Shown here piece by piece: positions 22,555-34,300 of a stretch of DNA of 64,000 bases (the first letter of the stretch is position 1; the number at the start of each line of letters is the position of its first letter). The notes beneath the pieces are model-generated. The model worked only from the letters and a program-made list of their open reading frames with translations, did no database searches and was not told the origin of the DNA. The stretch spans positions 2,542,001-2,606,000 of the forward strand of contig NC_089555.1 of NCBI RefSeq assembly GCF_040115645.1. Reading direction: 5' to 3'. Source of the stretch: Euwallacea fornicatus. Its lineage: Eukaryota; Arthropoda; Insecta; Coleoptera; Curculionidae. Both the position numbers and the translations under genes were made by a program.

Positions 22555-23215
22555 TATTAGAATTAGTAATTCCTACTCATAGCAAGTAAAGATACCTATT
22601 CTTTCATTGTGTTCCTTTGTTCATTTTGGTAAAATGTATAGAATTATAATTGCGTTAATATTAAAAACATATTAAGTTTTTATTGTTTTAGTAAACAGAA
22701 TACGCGGCACTTAGTGTTTTTTGAATAGTACAAAACATAGTACTTGCTTCTAAACCTGCTAAGGTCAAATGATGTTTTAGTTTATTTTTTTCCACTTTTG
22801 TGGGCCCAAGAACACCTCTGCGATACATGATTAAAAAGCTTTTTTATTGTCCATTCAATGCTACCAAAATCCAATATGGTCAGAAGAAATAAAAAAGTTG
22901 AATATAATTCCTGGAAATCTGGAAGATCTGGAAAAATTCTGAGAACGCTATTTGATCGGCAGTTGTCAATAATACAGAACTGTCAAATTTCGTAGAATTT
23001 ACTCGAACGGTGAACTCATAATTTATGAATTTAGAAAATCGCAGTTATCAGTTTTTGCTCACACTTTGACAACCCCTGTACATATTTTAAATTTTAGAAC
23101 ATTTTCTTAACAGACAGAAATATACGAATCTTTTTTCTAATTTGAGCCACTTTGTATATCTTATCGTTTCCATAATCCCCCATGGAAATCACTTTATTTG
23201 GAACACCCTGTATAG
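22555..23215. mobile_element. 3' non-coding part and terminus of a DNA element
   Basis: Gene-free sequence following the transposase relic and ending in GGAACACCCTGTATA (about 23200-23214). This terminal motif is shared in spirit with other elements in this window. I found no matching left terminus, so ownership by the relic at 21960-22554 is inference. Confidence 0.55.
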
Positions 23216-24045
23216 TATTGGTAGCGTATATTACCTTTGATGTTAATCACTTTATTTAATCGCCATTCAAGGCATTTCAGCTACAAATCCTTTCCAGCAG
23301 AGTAACACGACGGAAATTTATTATGACGCAGAATTATAATAATTATTCTCCCACGATCCCCTGCGGATGTAAACATAACTAACGCAAGTAGTTTCTTGTT
23401 GGCGTGGAAAAAGTGACTTTGCCGCACGTGTGCGGTAAACAGTGTTTTCCACGCAAGACAGGCTGTATATGTGTCAGTGTCAAAACTTTTTGTAGGTGTA
23501 TCATTTGATATATGACCACCGCAGTTCATTGCTAGAATCTACGTACCAAAAAATATGACTTTTCCGCAGTTAGACAAAAAATATCCCCCATCTTTAGGAA
23601 CTTCCCTTACTCGGGGGCAACTTATATTATACAAGATTTGGACGTAGTTCCTCAAACTTTTAAATAACTCAAGATCTTTTAGGATCCGATTAAACTTGAA
23701 ATTTTGAATTTTTTGAAATTCTAGAAAGACATGCAATTGTTGATTTGATAAAGTGAGCATGGATTTCCAACAGAATTGGAGCAGTTTTAAATAATTTAGT
23801 ATGAATGTATTGATTTGTCAGAACAGCAAACAAATAATTAATTATGCTGTTAGAAGATGCCTGTGGTTTATTAAACTATTCAAGAAAATGTTTGTTATGT
23901 AGGTTAAACGGTCAATAAACAAATATACTATTGGCAACGATATTGTTTAATTGCTTTATTAGTTGCAACGTTCGATCGCTTCTGAGAAATAAAAAGTTCT
24001 CACAAGAATAACATTAAGAAAAATGAATAATGCGCTTATTGGTAC
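23216..24045. other. Gene-poor spacer
   Basis: Only short frames without recognisable domains or splice context. Confidence 0.5.
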
Positions 24046-24147
24046 CTACACATAGACCGACGGATGCTGGGTATGCTCAACACAAAGATCTTCAGCTTCT
24101 TTAACCGTTAGGTCCATGCAGTGTCGTGTTCCCGTGAACATGTACAG
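24046..24147 (-). CDS. Candidate terminal coding exon, gene unknown
   Basis: On the minus strand an acceptor (ATGCTTTAG) at 24148-24156 is followed by 33 open codons and TAG at 24048-24046. The peptide starts LYMFTGTRHCMDLTVKEAED and ends HPSVYV. Composition (balanced, few Lys/Asn runs, GC higher than the surroundings) looks coding, and the last residues resemble a class II PDZ ligand (V-x-V). I could not find a matching upstream exon with confidence in 24.2-26.4 kb. It may belong to a gene with very long introns, or be a chance frame. Confidence 0.4.
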   Translation of the reverse strand: MYMFTGTRHCMDLTVKEAEDLCVEHTQHPSVYV

Positions 24148-26428
24148 CTAAAGCATGAGATTTCCTGTTAGTAAGAGAGCCTGAGTTGCCGTAGCCTCCC
24201 CTAAGCATCGTCTACCTGTAGCATCCAAAACGAAAAAAATTCGAAGGAAAAAGAGCAACCGTCCTTGGAACCATGACAGGCGTAAGTGCGCTAACATCTT
24301 CTCAATAATTTCTTTGCTGTTCGTTCGTTTCTGCTCTCTGACTAAAGAAACCATCGCTTACCAACAAACGAGTGGGACATCACCGAAGCATGGAGATATG
24401 AGGTATATTCAAATCGACAGCAACCGCGCTACCGTGCTGTAGTCCGATCCTGACCTTCTAAAAGTGTATAGTTTACGATTTTCTGACTATTTTTAACGAA
24501 CAGTTCAATAAGCGAAATGTTTATTTGTTCGACACGGCAAGAACAAACCTAATCAACGTTTTCCAGTCGCTGAAAACGTAAGGAAATCGGCTCCGTTAAC
24601 ATGTGTGTTGTTTAGACTTGGATCGAAATGCGCTCAGCTAACGGACCTTAACGTAGGAATAAGATTAGATTCTGGTAAGCTAACGATTGGAATTTGGGAT
24701 CTAACCGCATTTGAAGATTCTCCATTACTCTGATCACTCGTTCAAAGAGTTCGTTAAAAAACCTACGCAACCTTGAACTATGATACATGGACTAGGTACC
24801 CATTTAATGGGGCTCCTAAACTGGTTACGTGAGGTCCACTGACCAATGACCACATCTCGTGGTGCTAAAATGCCAGCTTATATCATCCAATGTTATTTTT
24901 GACTTGACATTATTAAACGCAATTTTCCACGCGCCCGACATTGCTAACCGCAACCCATTATTACTTGCGACGCAAATATTGAAATTATCACCCATTTTGC
25001 AAACGCTTAATATTCCAATATCACGTTAAACAAATATTTGGCCTCAATGCAGCCCCCCTCATCACGGGTTCGAAGGCATTTTTTTTTATTGCGGTCTTGC
25101 GGAAGTACGTTAGGTGCAGTCTCATTATTACAGAGAACTCGCTGGAATGTCCATTTTCCCCTGAATACAATGGTCATTGTTGGGATAGTGGACAATAGAA
25201 GAGAGGGTTCGTTTATTCGTATGCTGGTTCGACATCCTTGTAAATTTCTCCATTTTGTGCCCATATCAATGCAGGTGATCATCATCACAAAAGCCAGTAA
25301 ATTGGAACCACTCGCGATCAATCATGGAATTGTCATGATTCAGATTTGACGCACCCGAGTCTGGTCGGGAAGAGCACTTCTATAAATAAGCAAAAAATTC
25401 TGCAAAATTCTGATAAATAAATTTACTTTTTTCCGCTCGCGACAACATCGCAGCCAAGTGGCAGGAGTTGACAGCCCGATACTTCCCCCGTTGACTGCGA
25501 AACAAAAAAACAATGCGGCGTTGCCAATTATCACGTAATAAACAAACTTTCAGATTCTTCGACGAAATTACATATCGCGAAATATTTTGCAGGTTCCATA
25601 AACGTCCTTTGATGTATCGCATTAACAAGTGCTCATGGAATTAAACAATTCTGTCAATCACTTGCCAAAATATTTAGCATCGATGTCGGGGATTTTTCGG
25701 GTTTATTGCCGCGTTTACTTGAGCGCTTAAAAGATTTTCTATAAATGTGTAACCTCGATAAAACCAAAACACAAAAAGTCCATCGCACGTTCATCAAATA
25801 TAACTGGACATAGGTTTGACCGATTTGCGCGAAGAAATGACCATCGCGGCCGGAATGAAATTTAAAAAGTAGGTTTCTGTGTGCGAATTGGTTATTGGAA
25901 CTCTTGTAACTGTTGGACTAGTTTATTGTTCATGTACCTATACCGATTTAATTAGCTGAAGAAAGAAGTTGTAGTACTTTCTATTCTCTCAACCTTTACC
26001 TAAAAGTTTTTCGGAAATGCCTATTAATAGGAAGAATTTAGCTTCCTATCGTAACTAACTGGCGGTTTCTCTTTTCAGTCTTAAAAGGACTCCTCGTATA
26101 TGTAATTAATAAATTAAATAAGAAAATACGCGACGATACTTAAAGTTACGCTAATTCCCACGACCAGACAATTCATCTTTGCCGATTTCCTTTTGCTTCA
26201 TGCCATATTTTTAGCATCTTACTAAGTATTCAAAAGCAGCTTAATCTATAAGATTTCAAGGGTTAAAGAGGTCAAAAACGATGTATGGGAATTTTCCAAA
26301 TATTAATAATATATGATCATTTATTTTTTCGATGCATGATTTTTTAAATATTTTTATTTATTTATTGTATTCGCATGCACTCAGAGTAAAACATTTAAAC
26401 TCCATAATTTCAACAGGCTTGGCGTAAA
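24148..26428. other. Gene-poor spacer upstream of tetraspanin
   Basis: Contains two overlapping, opposite ~100-codon frames (25007-25321 minus and 25038-25349 plus), neither with a recognisable domain. If the 24046-24147 exon is real, earlier exons could lie here. The tetraspanin promoter should be in the last few hundred bases. Confidence 0.5.
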
Positions 26429-27891
26429 ATGTCTAGCAGTGGCTATACGTGCATACGGACCGTATTTTGCTTCGTAAACGTTCTATTTTGGGTGAGTATA
26501 TTCACTATAGTGATAATAGCAAATTCTTTCAGCAATCTCATCAACGATCATGCAACAGTATTTACTCATATATTATCTACACAACATTCGAAACTAACCG
26601 CTACTGCATAAATCATAATTATTCCATCTCCCAGTGCTAATCACTACACTTCACCAATTACAAATAAAGCGTTAATTAGCTTTTTTATGTAACGAACTAT
26701 TGTTACAGTGATTGACTACAGTCATCTGACTACTTGCCTGCAACAGGGAGGTATCAAATTTGCAAATATTATTTTCAATGAATTGCATCAGCAACGTGGG
26801 AAAATTTATCGTGATTTTAGAAATTATTACGTTGCAGTTAACGGGATGCGCTCTCCTGGGCATAGGAATCTGGCTGCGGGTCAGCTACGAGGGCTACGCA
26901 AACCTGCTGCCTCAGTACGCCCTACTAAGCGCTGACGCTGTAGCTATAGTTGTGGGAGCGGTCACAATTACCCTTTCCTTCTTTGCCTGCTGCGGATCAT
27001 GGCTCCAGAGCAGATGCATGTTAATCACTGTGAGTGCTTTAGAGTGAGGCCAACACACTTTAAAGTTATTAAAAATCTCTTTAAATTCTAAGTTGCGGCT
27101 ATTTTAAGCCGATGCTTTGATTCTTTCGCACTTGAAGTACATTAAATCTTATTGGAGAATTTTACTTGTACAAATAAAGAGTATGCGAGGAAATCTATAT
27201 AAACACTATAAACAAGCCTGAAAATAATCTACTGTAATACTCTTTAAAATATTATTCATTATTGTCAAGAGAAATCTTTTGTACAGTATTTCAGTCTGGT
27301 TGTGATGATGTTCGTAGCAGAATTCCTACTGGGATCCTTAGCATTCGTGTACAGAGACAACATCAAACACACCTTCACGGAAAAGTTACAAGACGGCCTG
27401 AGACATCATTACAACATGACTCAAAATCCAAACAACTTGGTAGACGTCTGGGATGAAATACAGACGACAGTGAATAAACCCGCATTATGAACTTTTCCTT
27501 GGAAAATTGGCACAATAATTTCAGTTCAAATGTTGTGGTGTGCTGAATTACATGGACTGGCACATGATCGACGCATGGCCGGATAAGAGGTGGGTGCCTG
27601 ACACGTGCTGTTTCCTTGGGGATTATAGCGTTGGGTGCGGCCACGTGGACAGCAACTATAAAGAGAAGCCAGGTTGCTATGAGGGGATTTACAAATGGTT
27701 CAAGGAACGTCTGCTTGTAGTGGGGTTGGTTGGATTAATTGTGGCATTTGTTCAGGTAAATTGAACTGAAACCTCAAAGAAAATGTGACAGTTTTGCTTT
27801 TTTGTAGCTGTTCGGGTTAATTTCTTCAATGCTGCTCTTTTGCACCGTGAAACACCGACGAAGGTCACGGACTTATAAATCTTATCAGTAG
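26429..27891 (+). CDS. Tetraspanin (Tsp5D / tetraspanin-9 type)
   Basis: Four-pass membrane organiser. Exons 26429-26491, 26838-27029, 27287-27469, 27525-27755 and 27808-27891 give 250 aa, all phase 0. Start MSSSGYTCIRTVFCFVNVLF places TM1 at the N-terminus. TM2 and TM3 follow (AVAIVVGAVTITLSFFACCG; SLVVMMFVAEFLLGSLAFVY). The large extracellular loop has the CCG signature (FKCCGV), a second CC (DTCCF) and two further cysteines, six in all. TM4 (VVGLVGLIVAFVQLFGLISS) leads into LLFCTVKHRRRSRTYKSYQ. The C-terminal CTVKH...TYKSY closely resembles Drosophila Tsp5D/Tsp3A. Asn-Met-Thr in the loop is a potential N-glycosylation site. AATAAA at 27953-27958. Confidence 0.95.
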
Positions 27892-30800
27892 GCACTTTTT
27901 AATGGAGACAAAATGATTTATTCTCCCATTAGAAGGTTTAAATGGCTTGACAAATAAACATTCCTCAAGATGAGTACAGATGATATTAAGGCCACAATTT
28001 ACTTGCATTTACACGTAACTACCTATAAGTACTTATTTTAGTTTTACATTTAGTTGTCTTTGATCCGCCTGTGTATTTGTCTGTTTAAAAGAAAGATTTT
28101 GTGTACAGAATTAAACTATAAAAATTAGCTTGAGCGATTTTTTTACTCCCCCCCCCCCCCCCTCTACTGATAAATAAGTTAATTTGCTACAATGGCTTCA
28201 TATACCCAGCTCGGTTTAATTCACAACAGTTGTTTTCTAAAGCCGTAACAATATAGACAACTAATGATTCACGTGGTACATTTTTCAATCAAAAAATTGG
28301 AATTGAAAAAGCTTTTGCCCAAATTACAGCCTGAATACGAATTTTTAGCTCTGAAATTTCCGGCTTTTCGGACGGTTGAATAGATCTCATATAAGAGGGA
28401 AGCAGGGCAGTTTCCATTATGGGGCCCATAAAACAAAAAAATTAAGACTATTTTTCGGCGATTTTGCATTTTAAGTGCCACAAGCAACAATGATAATACA
28501 ATTGAAATAAGTCTGATTCCTTCATCACTCGATATCTTAATGGACAGAGAAGGAATGCTATTTCACAGACGTTCCGAGGTTCCAAGTGATATTATGCTTA
28601 TTAAGTTATTTGCAATTAATGGAAATGAGTTTAATAGTATGTGGAGTAGCAATAAAAATGTATTCATTTAAATAAATTTTCTAGTTTAGTTGAAGAAAAA
28701 TTGAATGTGTTTCACACATTAAATAATAATCGGAACAATGGAGCTGCAAAAAAAGGTAAATGATCTGTAATGCAAAAACTTCTCAATTTGAAACTGTTGT
28801 TTTTGAAGACTTAAATTGCTCTGTCGCCCCGCAAATACGTTCCTAATCTGGATTAGTCTTTAGCTATAGAAAAAATATCTCAGGTGTTAGCAAAAGAGCT
28901 CAAACAAAATCCTTTACAAGGAAAGAAAAACGAAGAGTTGTGTGTCGGTGTGCACGGGATTAATTTGGCATTTCTTGCCGAAGGTAGTTTTGGAAGGCAA
29001 TAACGTTGGCAAACAAACAAGTGCGAATCATTTGCGCGTTGTATCGATAATTTCTAGGCCAAGCTAAAACCGTTCATTGAGTTACGATTCCCGAATTAAA
29101 CGTGAATAAAATCGCTTAAACCCAGGTTAAGGAAGCCGATAACAAATTGAGCTTTATGATGTTCTAAGACAGATGTGTAATTCAAAATTGTTATGACACA
29201 GTCTGTTTTTTTAATTTCATAGGGGAATAAAACTTCAAACATAAAATTGGGTGAATGACATATCTTTTCAATCAAAACAAATTGAAAATAAAATTCATCG
29301 TTTACTAAGAATCCAAATGGAAACCTTTCTTGACGTTTTGGTGACCAATATTATGTGCACAACCTAAATTGGAATTACTATAGAAACGAAATTTCAAAAA
29401 ACTAAAGCAATAGAATGCGAATACGTGAAATACTATCAAAATTGTTGGCTCAACCTCTAAACCTTCACCGATTGGTTTGGTTAAGATGCAAGTTCAATGT
29501 CCACTTTTTGTCCTGAGTGTAGAAAGTATAGTGGTTCTGTCCAGGACAGTGAGCTAGACGGATATGTGAATAAGACATTTTCACCTTTGATAGATATATC
29601 ACCTAATAATAAATAAAACATCCGGAGAGTGTGAAGGGTTGGAATTTTATTTGAAGCTGAACATTCCTGTAATTATAATAATTGATAAATAAAAATGAAA
29701 AATGCAAAAAAATACTTCAGTAAAATTTTACCATAGAAAGATAGAAAGCATCTAATAGCGTTTTCCATTTGAACTTATGCACAGAATGTGAACTCAATTC
29801 ACACAGCTTAAGAATCGATGTATACACAGAAAAAATGTAGAATATGTATTACATTTGAACTACACCAGTGCACCATTTGAATAGGAATGACGGGTTAGTG
29901 CATGTTTTTCACAACAAATAGAAAACGCTACGAGTAAGATTTTGCAAGTTAGGAACCAAGAAAAACCCTTCACGGTTTTTTTTTTACTTTTTTTATAACA
30001 AAATACACCTTTTTCTGCATTGCACGCCTCGCCAAAACTTGTTACCCAAAATAAATATGCTCTGCTTTGAAAAATTGTAATGGAAGTACTGATTTAAAGT
30101 CTTGAGCAGACATGCAAATCTGAGCCGATCAAAATTCAGTTTATCCAATGAAATGACAATTTTGTAAAAGTTTCAAAGCTCTCCAAAGTCTGATATTTAA
30201 AAATCAGACTGATAAGCTCTCTAAAATAACCTCCAATTGTACCAAAATCCGCTGTCTGTGTCATAATAAAAATAGGGCTTGGCCTTCTTTACATATTCAA
30301 AGTTTTCAGGTTAAGTTGGCACTGTTGGAGGTTGATATAACCCCCCAAAATCAAAAAAATTACGATAATCTCATTTTAAGAGGAAAAATTTATAATCAGT
30401 CGGTGGTTGCCAAAAATAATTTTGAAAATCCTCTTCGAAATACAGCAACCATGTGTCCTCGATAAACAAACCTCTTGAGCGAGATTCCAAGGACTAGCAA
30501 AAACCTCCTTTTAAGTGATGACAGTATAAAACCATCTTCACCGATGAATCACATATTGATCACTTTTCGGAGTCCGTTTTCTCCCCAACAAAAAGTCACG
30601 TATAACGTCCGTTTTGCCTCGATCCACTGCGCAAAAACGACGATTGTCTCACCGACTGTTTTCGAGTTAATGGAGGTTCTGCCAGCGTTGTTAAATTAAC
30701 CCAAAAACAACCCGGCGAAAACTTAACGCTCAAGGAGGTGATTTATGAGGCTAAAGCGGGATTCGGGACGAGTTTAGGTGCGGCGCTGGGTAACTGAGCG

Positions 30801-31327
30801 TCTCTCCTAAAAGTAGCTCCCCAACCTTCCTTCGGTGGCGTTCTTAGGCGCCTGCATTTGGATAACATTAATTTAATTTTTAAAGAGCTAATTTAAAACT
30901 CTTATTTGACAGTCATCCAAATTTTAGCCGCCCACAACATTGAAGTACGAAAAACGACGAATGAAATTATTTATCACAGACTACGTTTAGATGAATAGTA
31001 GGAAGGAAGTTCCGAGGGCTCAGCCCATCCGAATCTCTCTTGCGCCTGATAAGTTACCAACCAGCGTTCAGCACCGAACCGCTTGTCGATTACTTCGATT
31101 GCCACTTAATAGTCATAGTCCACTTAATAAATAACTCCCGTTAAAAAAATCAATCGCAAATTCTGTATATAAAAATTAAATTATGTCCTGTTTCTTCCGC
31201 GATTTTAAATTAATCATACATACGCGTTACACTCACACAATGTTGATTGACGTTGGTCGACCCAAACGAAATCTCTGCAACACCTAGCGCTAGAGAGTCC
31301 TCTCCGAATCGCCCACAATTACGTTTC
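27892..31327. other. Gene-poor spacer between tetraspanin and me31B
   Basis: Contains a 15-base poly-C tract at 28148-28162 and AT-rich sequence. A 74-codon frame at 30475-30699 has no domain or splice support. I recognise no gene, RNA or complete element. The 3' UTR of me31B ends near its minus-strand AATAAA at 31328-31333. Confidence 0.55.
28148..28162. repeat. Poly-C tract (15)
   Basis: A run of 15 C in an AT-rich background, downstream of the tetraspanin gene. Confidence 0.95.
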
Positions 31328-31363
31328 TTTATTTACAAAGTTGAGGTATCTTCTTTGCCTCCG

Positions 31364-34300
31364 TTACTTGTCGCTCTCCTCGAGCTCTTCACCGGGTTTG
31401 GCCACGTACAACTTCGGATCAATCACCTTCGGAATTGGCTTGATTTCGGTTCCAAGTTCTTGTTCGATGCGATGCAACGAAAATCTATCATCGTACGTGA
31501 TTAAGTTGATGGCGATACCCAAATGTCCGAAACGTCCCGACCGGCCAATGCGATGCAAGTAGGTTTCGGCCATCTTTGGGAAATCAAAGTTGATGACGAC
31601 GTTTACGGCTTGAACGTCAATACCTTCGAATGAAAATATAAATCTTCTGATAGGCGATCCTGTACTTAATTTTACCTCTGGTGAACAGATCCGAACAGAC
31701 TAGATTTCGGCACAGTCCCGATCTAAAGTCGTGGAACACTCTGTTTCGATGAGCCTGTGCCATCTTTGCGTGTATGTAATAACAGCAATAACCCAACTCC
31801 GTAATTTTTTTGGCCAAAAGTTCGACCCTTTGCGTTGAGTTGCAGAAAATAATACTTTGGTTGATTTGTAACTAAAAGTTCGAATCTTCTACATCTCGTT
31901 TTCAGAGATAAAATTAAAATCTACCTTAGAAAAGAGAGTATTCAAACAATGGACTTTCTGACGTTCTTGTACAAACGCGTAGTACTGCGTGACCCCCTTT
32001 AATGTCAGCTCCTCCATCAGATTGATTTCGTAGGGTTCCTTCAGGTGCTTCCTCATGAATTGCTCCACCGTGAGGGGAAACGTGGCGGAAAAGAGGAGGA
32101 TTTGCCTTTTTGAAGGCAAGTTTCTGATCACAGTATCTAGCATACCCTTAAAGTCTTGTGAAAGAAGCTTGTCGGCTTCGTCTAATACTAAGATTCTGCA
32201 GTGGTCCATTTGTGCCACTCCTAGAGATTTCAACACAATTAAGAAATCCCTAAAACTGAAACAATCTCACCTTTTTCCATGAGATCCAAAATACGGCCGG
32301 GGGTCGCTATGATTACTTGTACTTTCTGATAAATCCTCATGATGTCGTCTCGCAGGTTAGTACCGCCCGTCGTGACCATAATGCGGAGCTGTAAGTCAGG
32401 TGCTTAGATAAAGCCAAAAACTTCACAATTTATAATTTGTGCGTGCACTTGATAATTTAAATTTTTGTTAACTATATTGTTATTAAAATTATAAAGCATT
32501 AAAAGATAGTCACTGTCATTGATTTCAAATGTATGTGATTTCCACATTTTTGAAATTATTTGTTTCAATTTCAAAGAAAAAAAGGAAACCAAGTTATTTG
32601 TTTAGCATATTTGTCCCCCCAGCTGATCATGGCAATTATCCGCCAGGTCTACTTATATGCCCTCTATCTAAAGTATTTTTCAAGTTTTTACCTGTAAGTG
32701 CTTGGCAAGTTCGATGCAGATTTGTGACGTCTGAAGCGCGAGCTCTCTTGTAGGGACGATTATCAAAGCCTGTATATAGTCGTTTAATGGATCGATTTGC
32801 TCCAGTACTGGTATTGAGTAGGCACCAGTTTTACCTAAATAAAGCAGCGAAAATAGAGACCAGGATTAACTGACGGACAACTTAATCAGGATGGGATGGG
32901 GACTCTACCTGTTCCATTTTTCGCCCTGGCAAGGATATCCTTTCCTGACAGCGCAATTGGGATGGCCGCTTCTTGAATCGGGGACGGCTTTTCCCACCCT
33001 TTCTCAAAAATACCCATCAATAATTCTCTTTTTAAGCAATATTCTTCGAACTCGTTGCCTCTAGTGTCAGTCACATCCTGGCAAAGAACAAAAATAGTGA
33101 CTAACATTAACCAACACAGTTACGATTCAGAGCACTATAGAAATAATATCAGGAAGGAGATTATCATTTATGTACGTGCAAAATGAAGGGGAATCCAAAT
33201 AGTTCATCATAGAAACCAACACCATTGGTTATGCTAATTTCACTTTACATCTATCTACTTGCATTTAATTCCAATTCTATATGAAGTAATAATAATTAGA
33301 CCAGCCCAAATTAGTTTTAAAGCGGTTCGAGATAAATTTTATATAGTGCAAATAGAAATGCAAAACGCGAACTTACACTGGTCTGTATCCTGCCATCCTT
33401 TGGAGGGATTTTTAGTTTGGATTTCCACCCTAGGTCATCTAAATTTGTGTCGACTTTGTTGTCTTGGTTTTTAGGGTCAACATCTCTGCAAAAATCGAAA
33501 ACTGGCGATATTATTACGTAATAATTTTTTTAAGATCGTAAATTCATTATAAAGGACACAATTTTTTTTGTTCGCGATACCAAAAAGTTATTGACAAAAA
33601 TAAATTTTCCGCAAGTGAGTAGTAATACAGAAAACCCTAAAACATGTCTATAACAAAGCATATCCGCCTTACACAAATAGTATATTTGGGACTATACGTA
33701 TTAATATTTTTAAGTTACAACTGAAATAAATATCATGGACAAAGTGCTCTGAAATTAGTTTCGAAGACTTTCAATAAATAATTTTTTTTTCAGAAAGATG
33801 TGGCGCGTGCAGACTTCTATCGTGAATTTGACTTTGCTAACAGCACCAGATCATGTTGGAATTCTCGCTTGGTCAAAAATTAATTGTTTGAGATTCGCGT
33901 GCGGCCTGCCAAAATCGAATCTCTGACGTTATCAATGATTTAAGTAGCGATCGCATTAAGGTGAAAACGTTATAAGTAGTTCGTATTAGTAGATTTATAA
34001 ATAGATTTATCTTGGATACACCATTGCATTAATACTAAACAAAATCGACAATTTTAGATTAATTATTTATTGATACTATTTACTGATAGCAAAACTAAGC
34101 GTTAGTTCAAATACAGGGCGCCTGGAAAGATCATGTCATCAATTTTAGAAGTTATAGATAAAGCTAAAGTAATGCTAATACTTCATATAAAAGAAATTCC
34201 TAGCAGCCGTCATTACTAAGTTATTTGCTCTCAAAATAAGAAGTTGAAAAAAGTATTTTTGCTGTAAGTTTCAATTATCATAATAACAATGAAAGTTTTA

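Noticed and set aside
25007..25349. Overlapping opposite-strand frames of about 104 and 103 codons
   Set aside because: They mirror each other, have no domain, signal peptide or splice context, and arise readily by chance in one GC-richer patch.
30475..30699. 74-codon plus-strand frame
   Set aside because: Short, no domain, no splice context.
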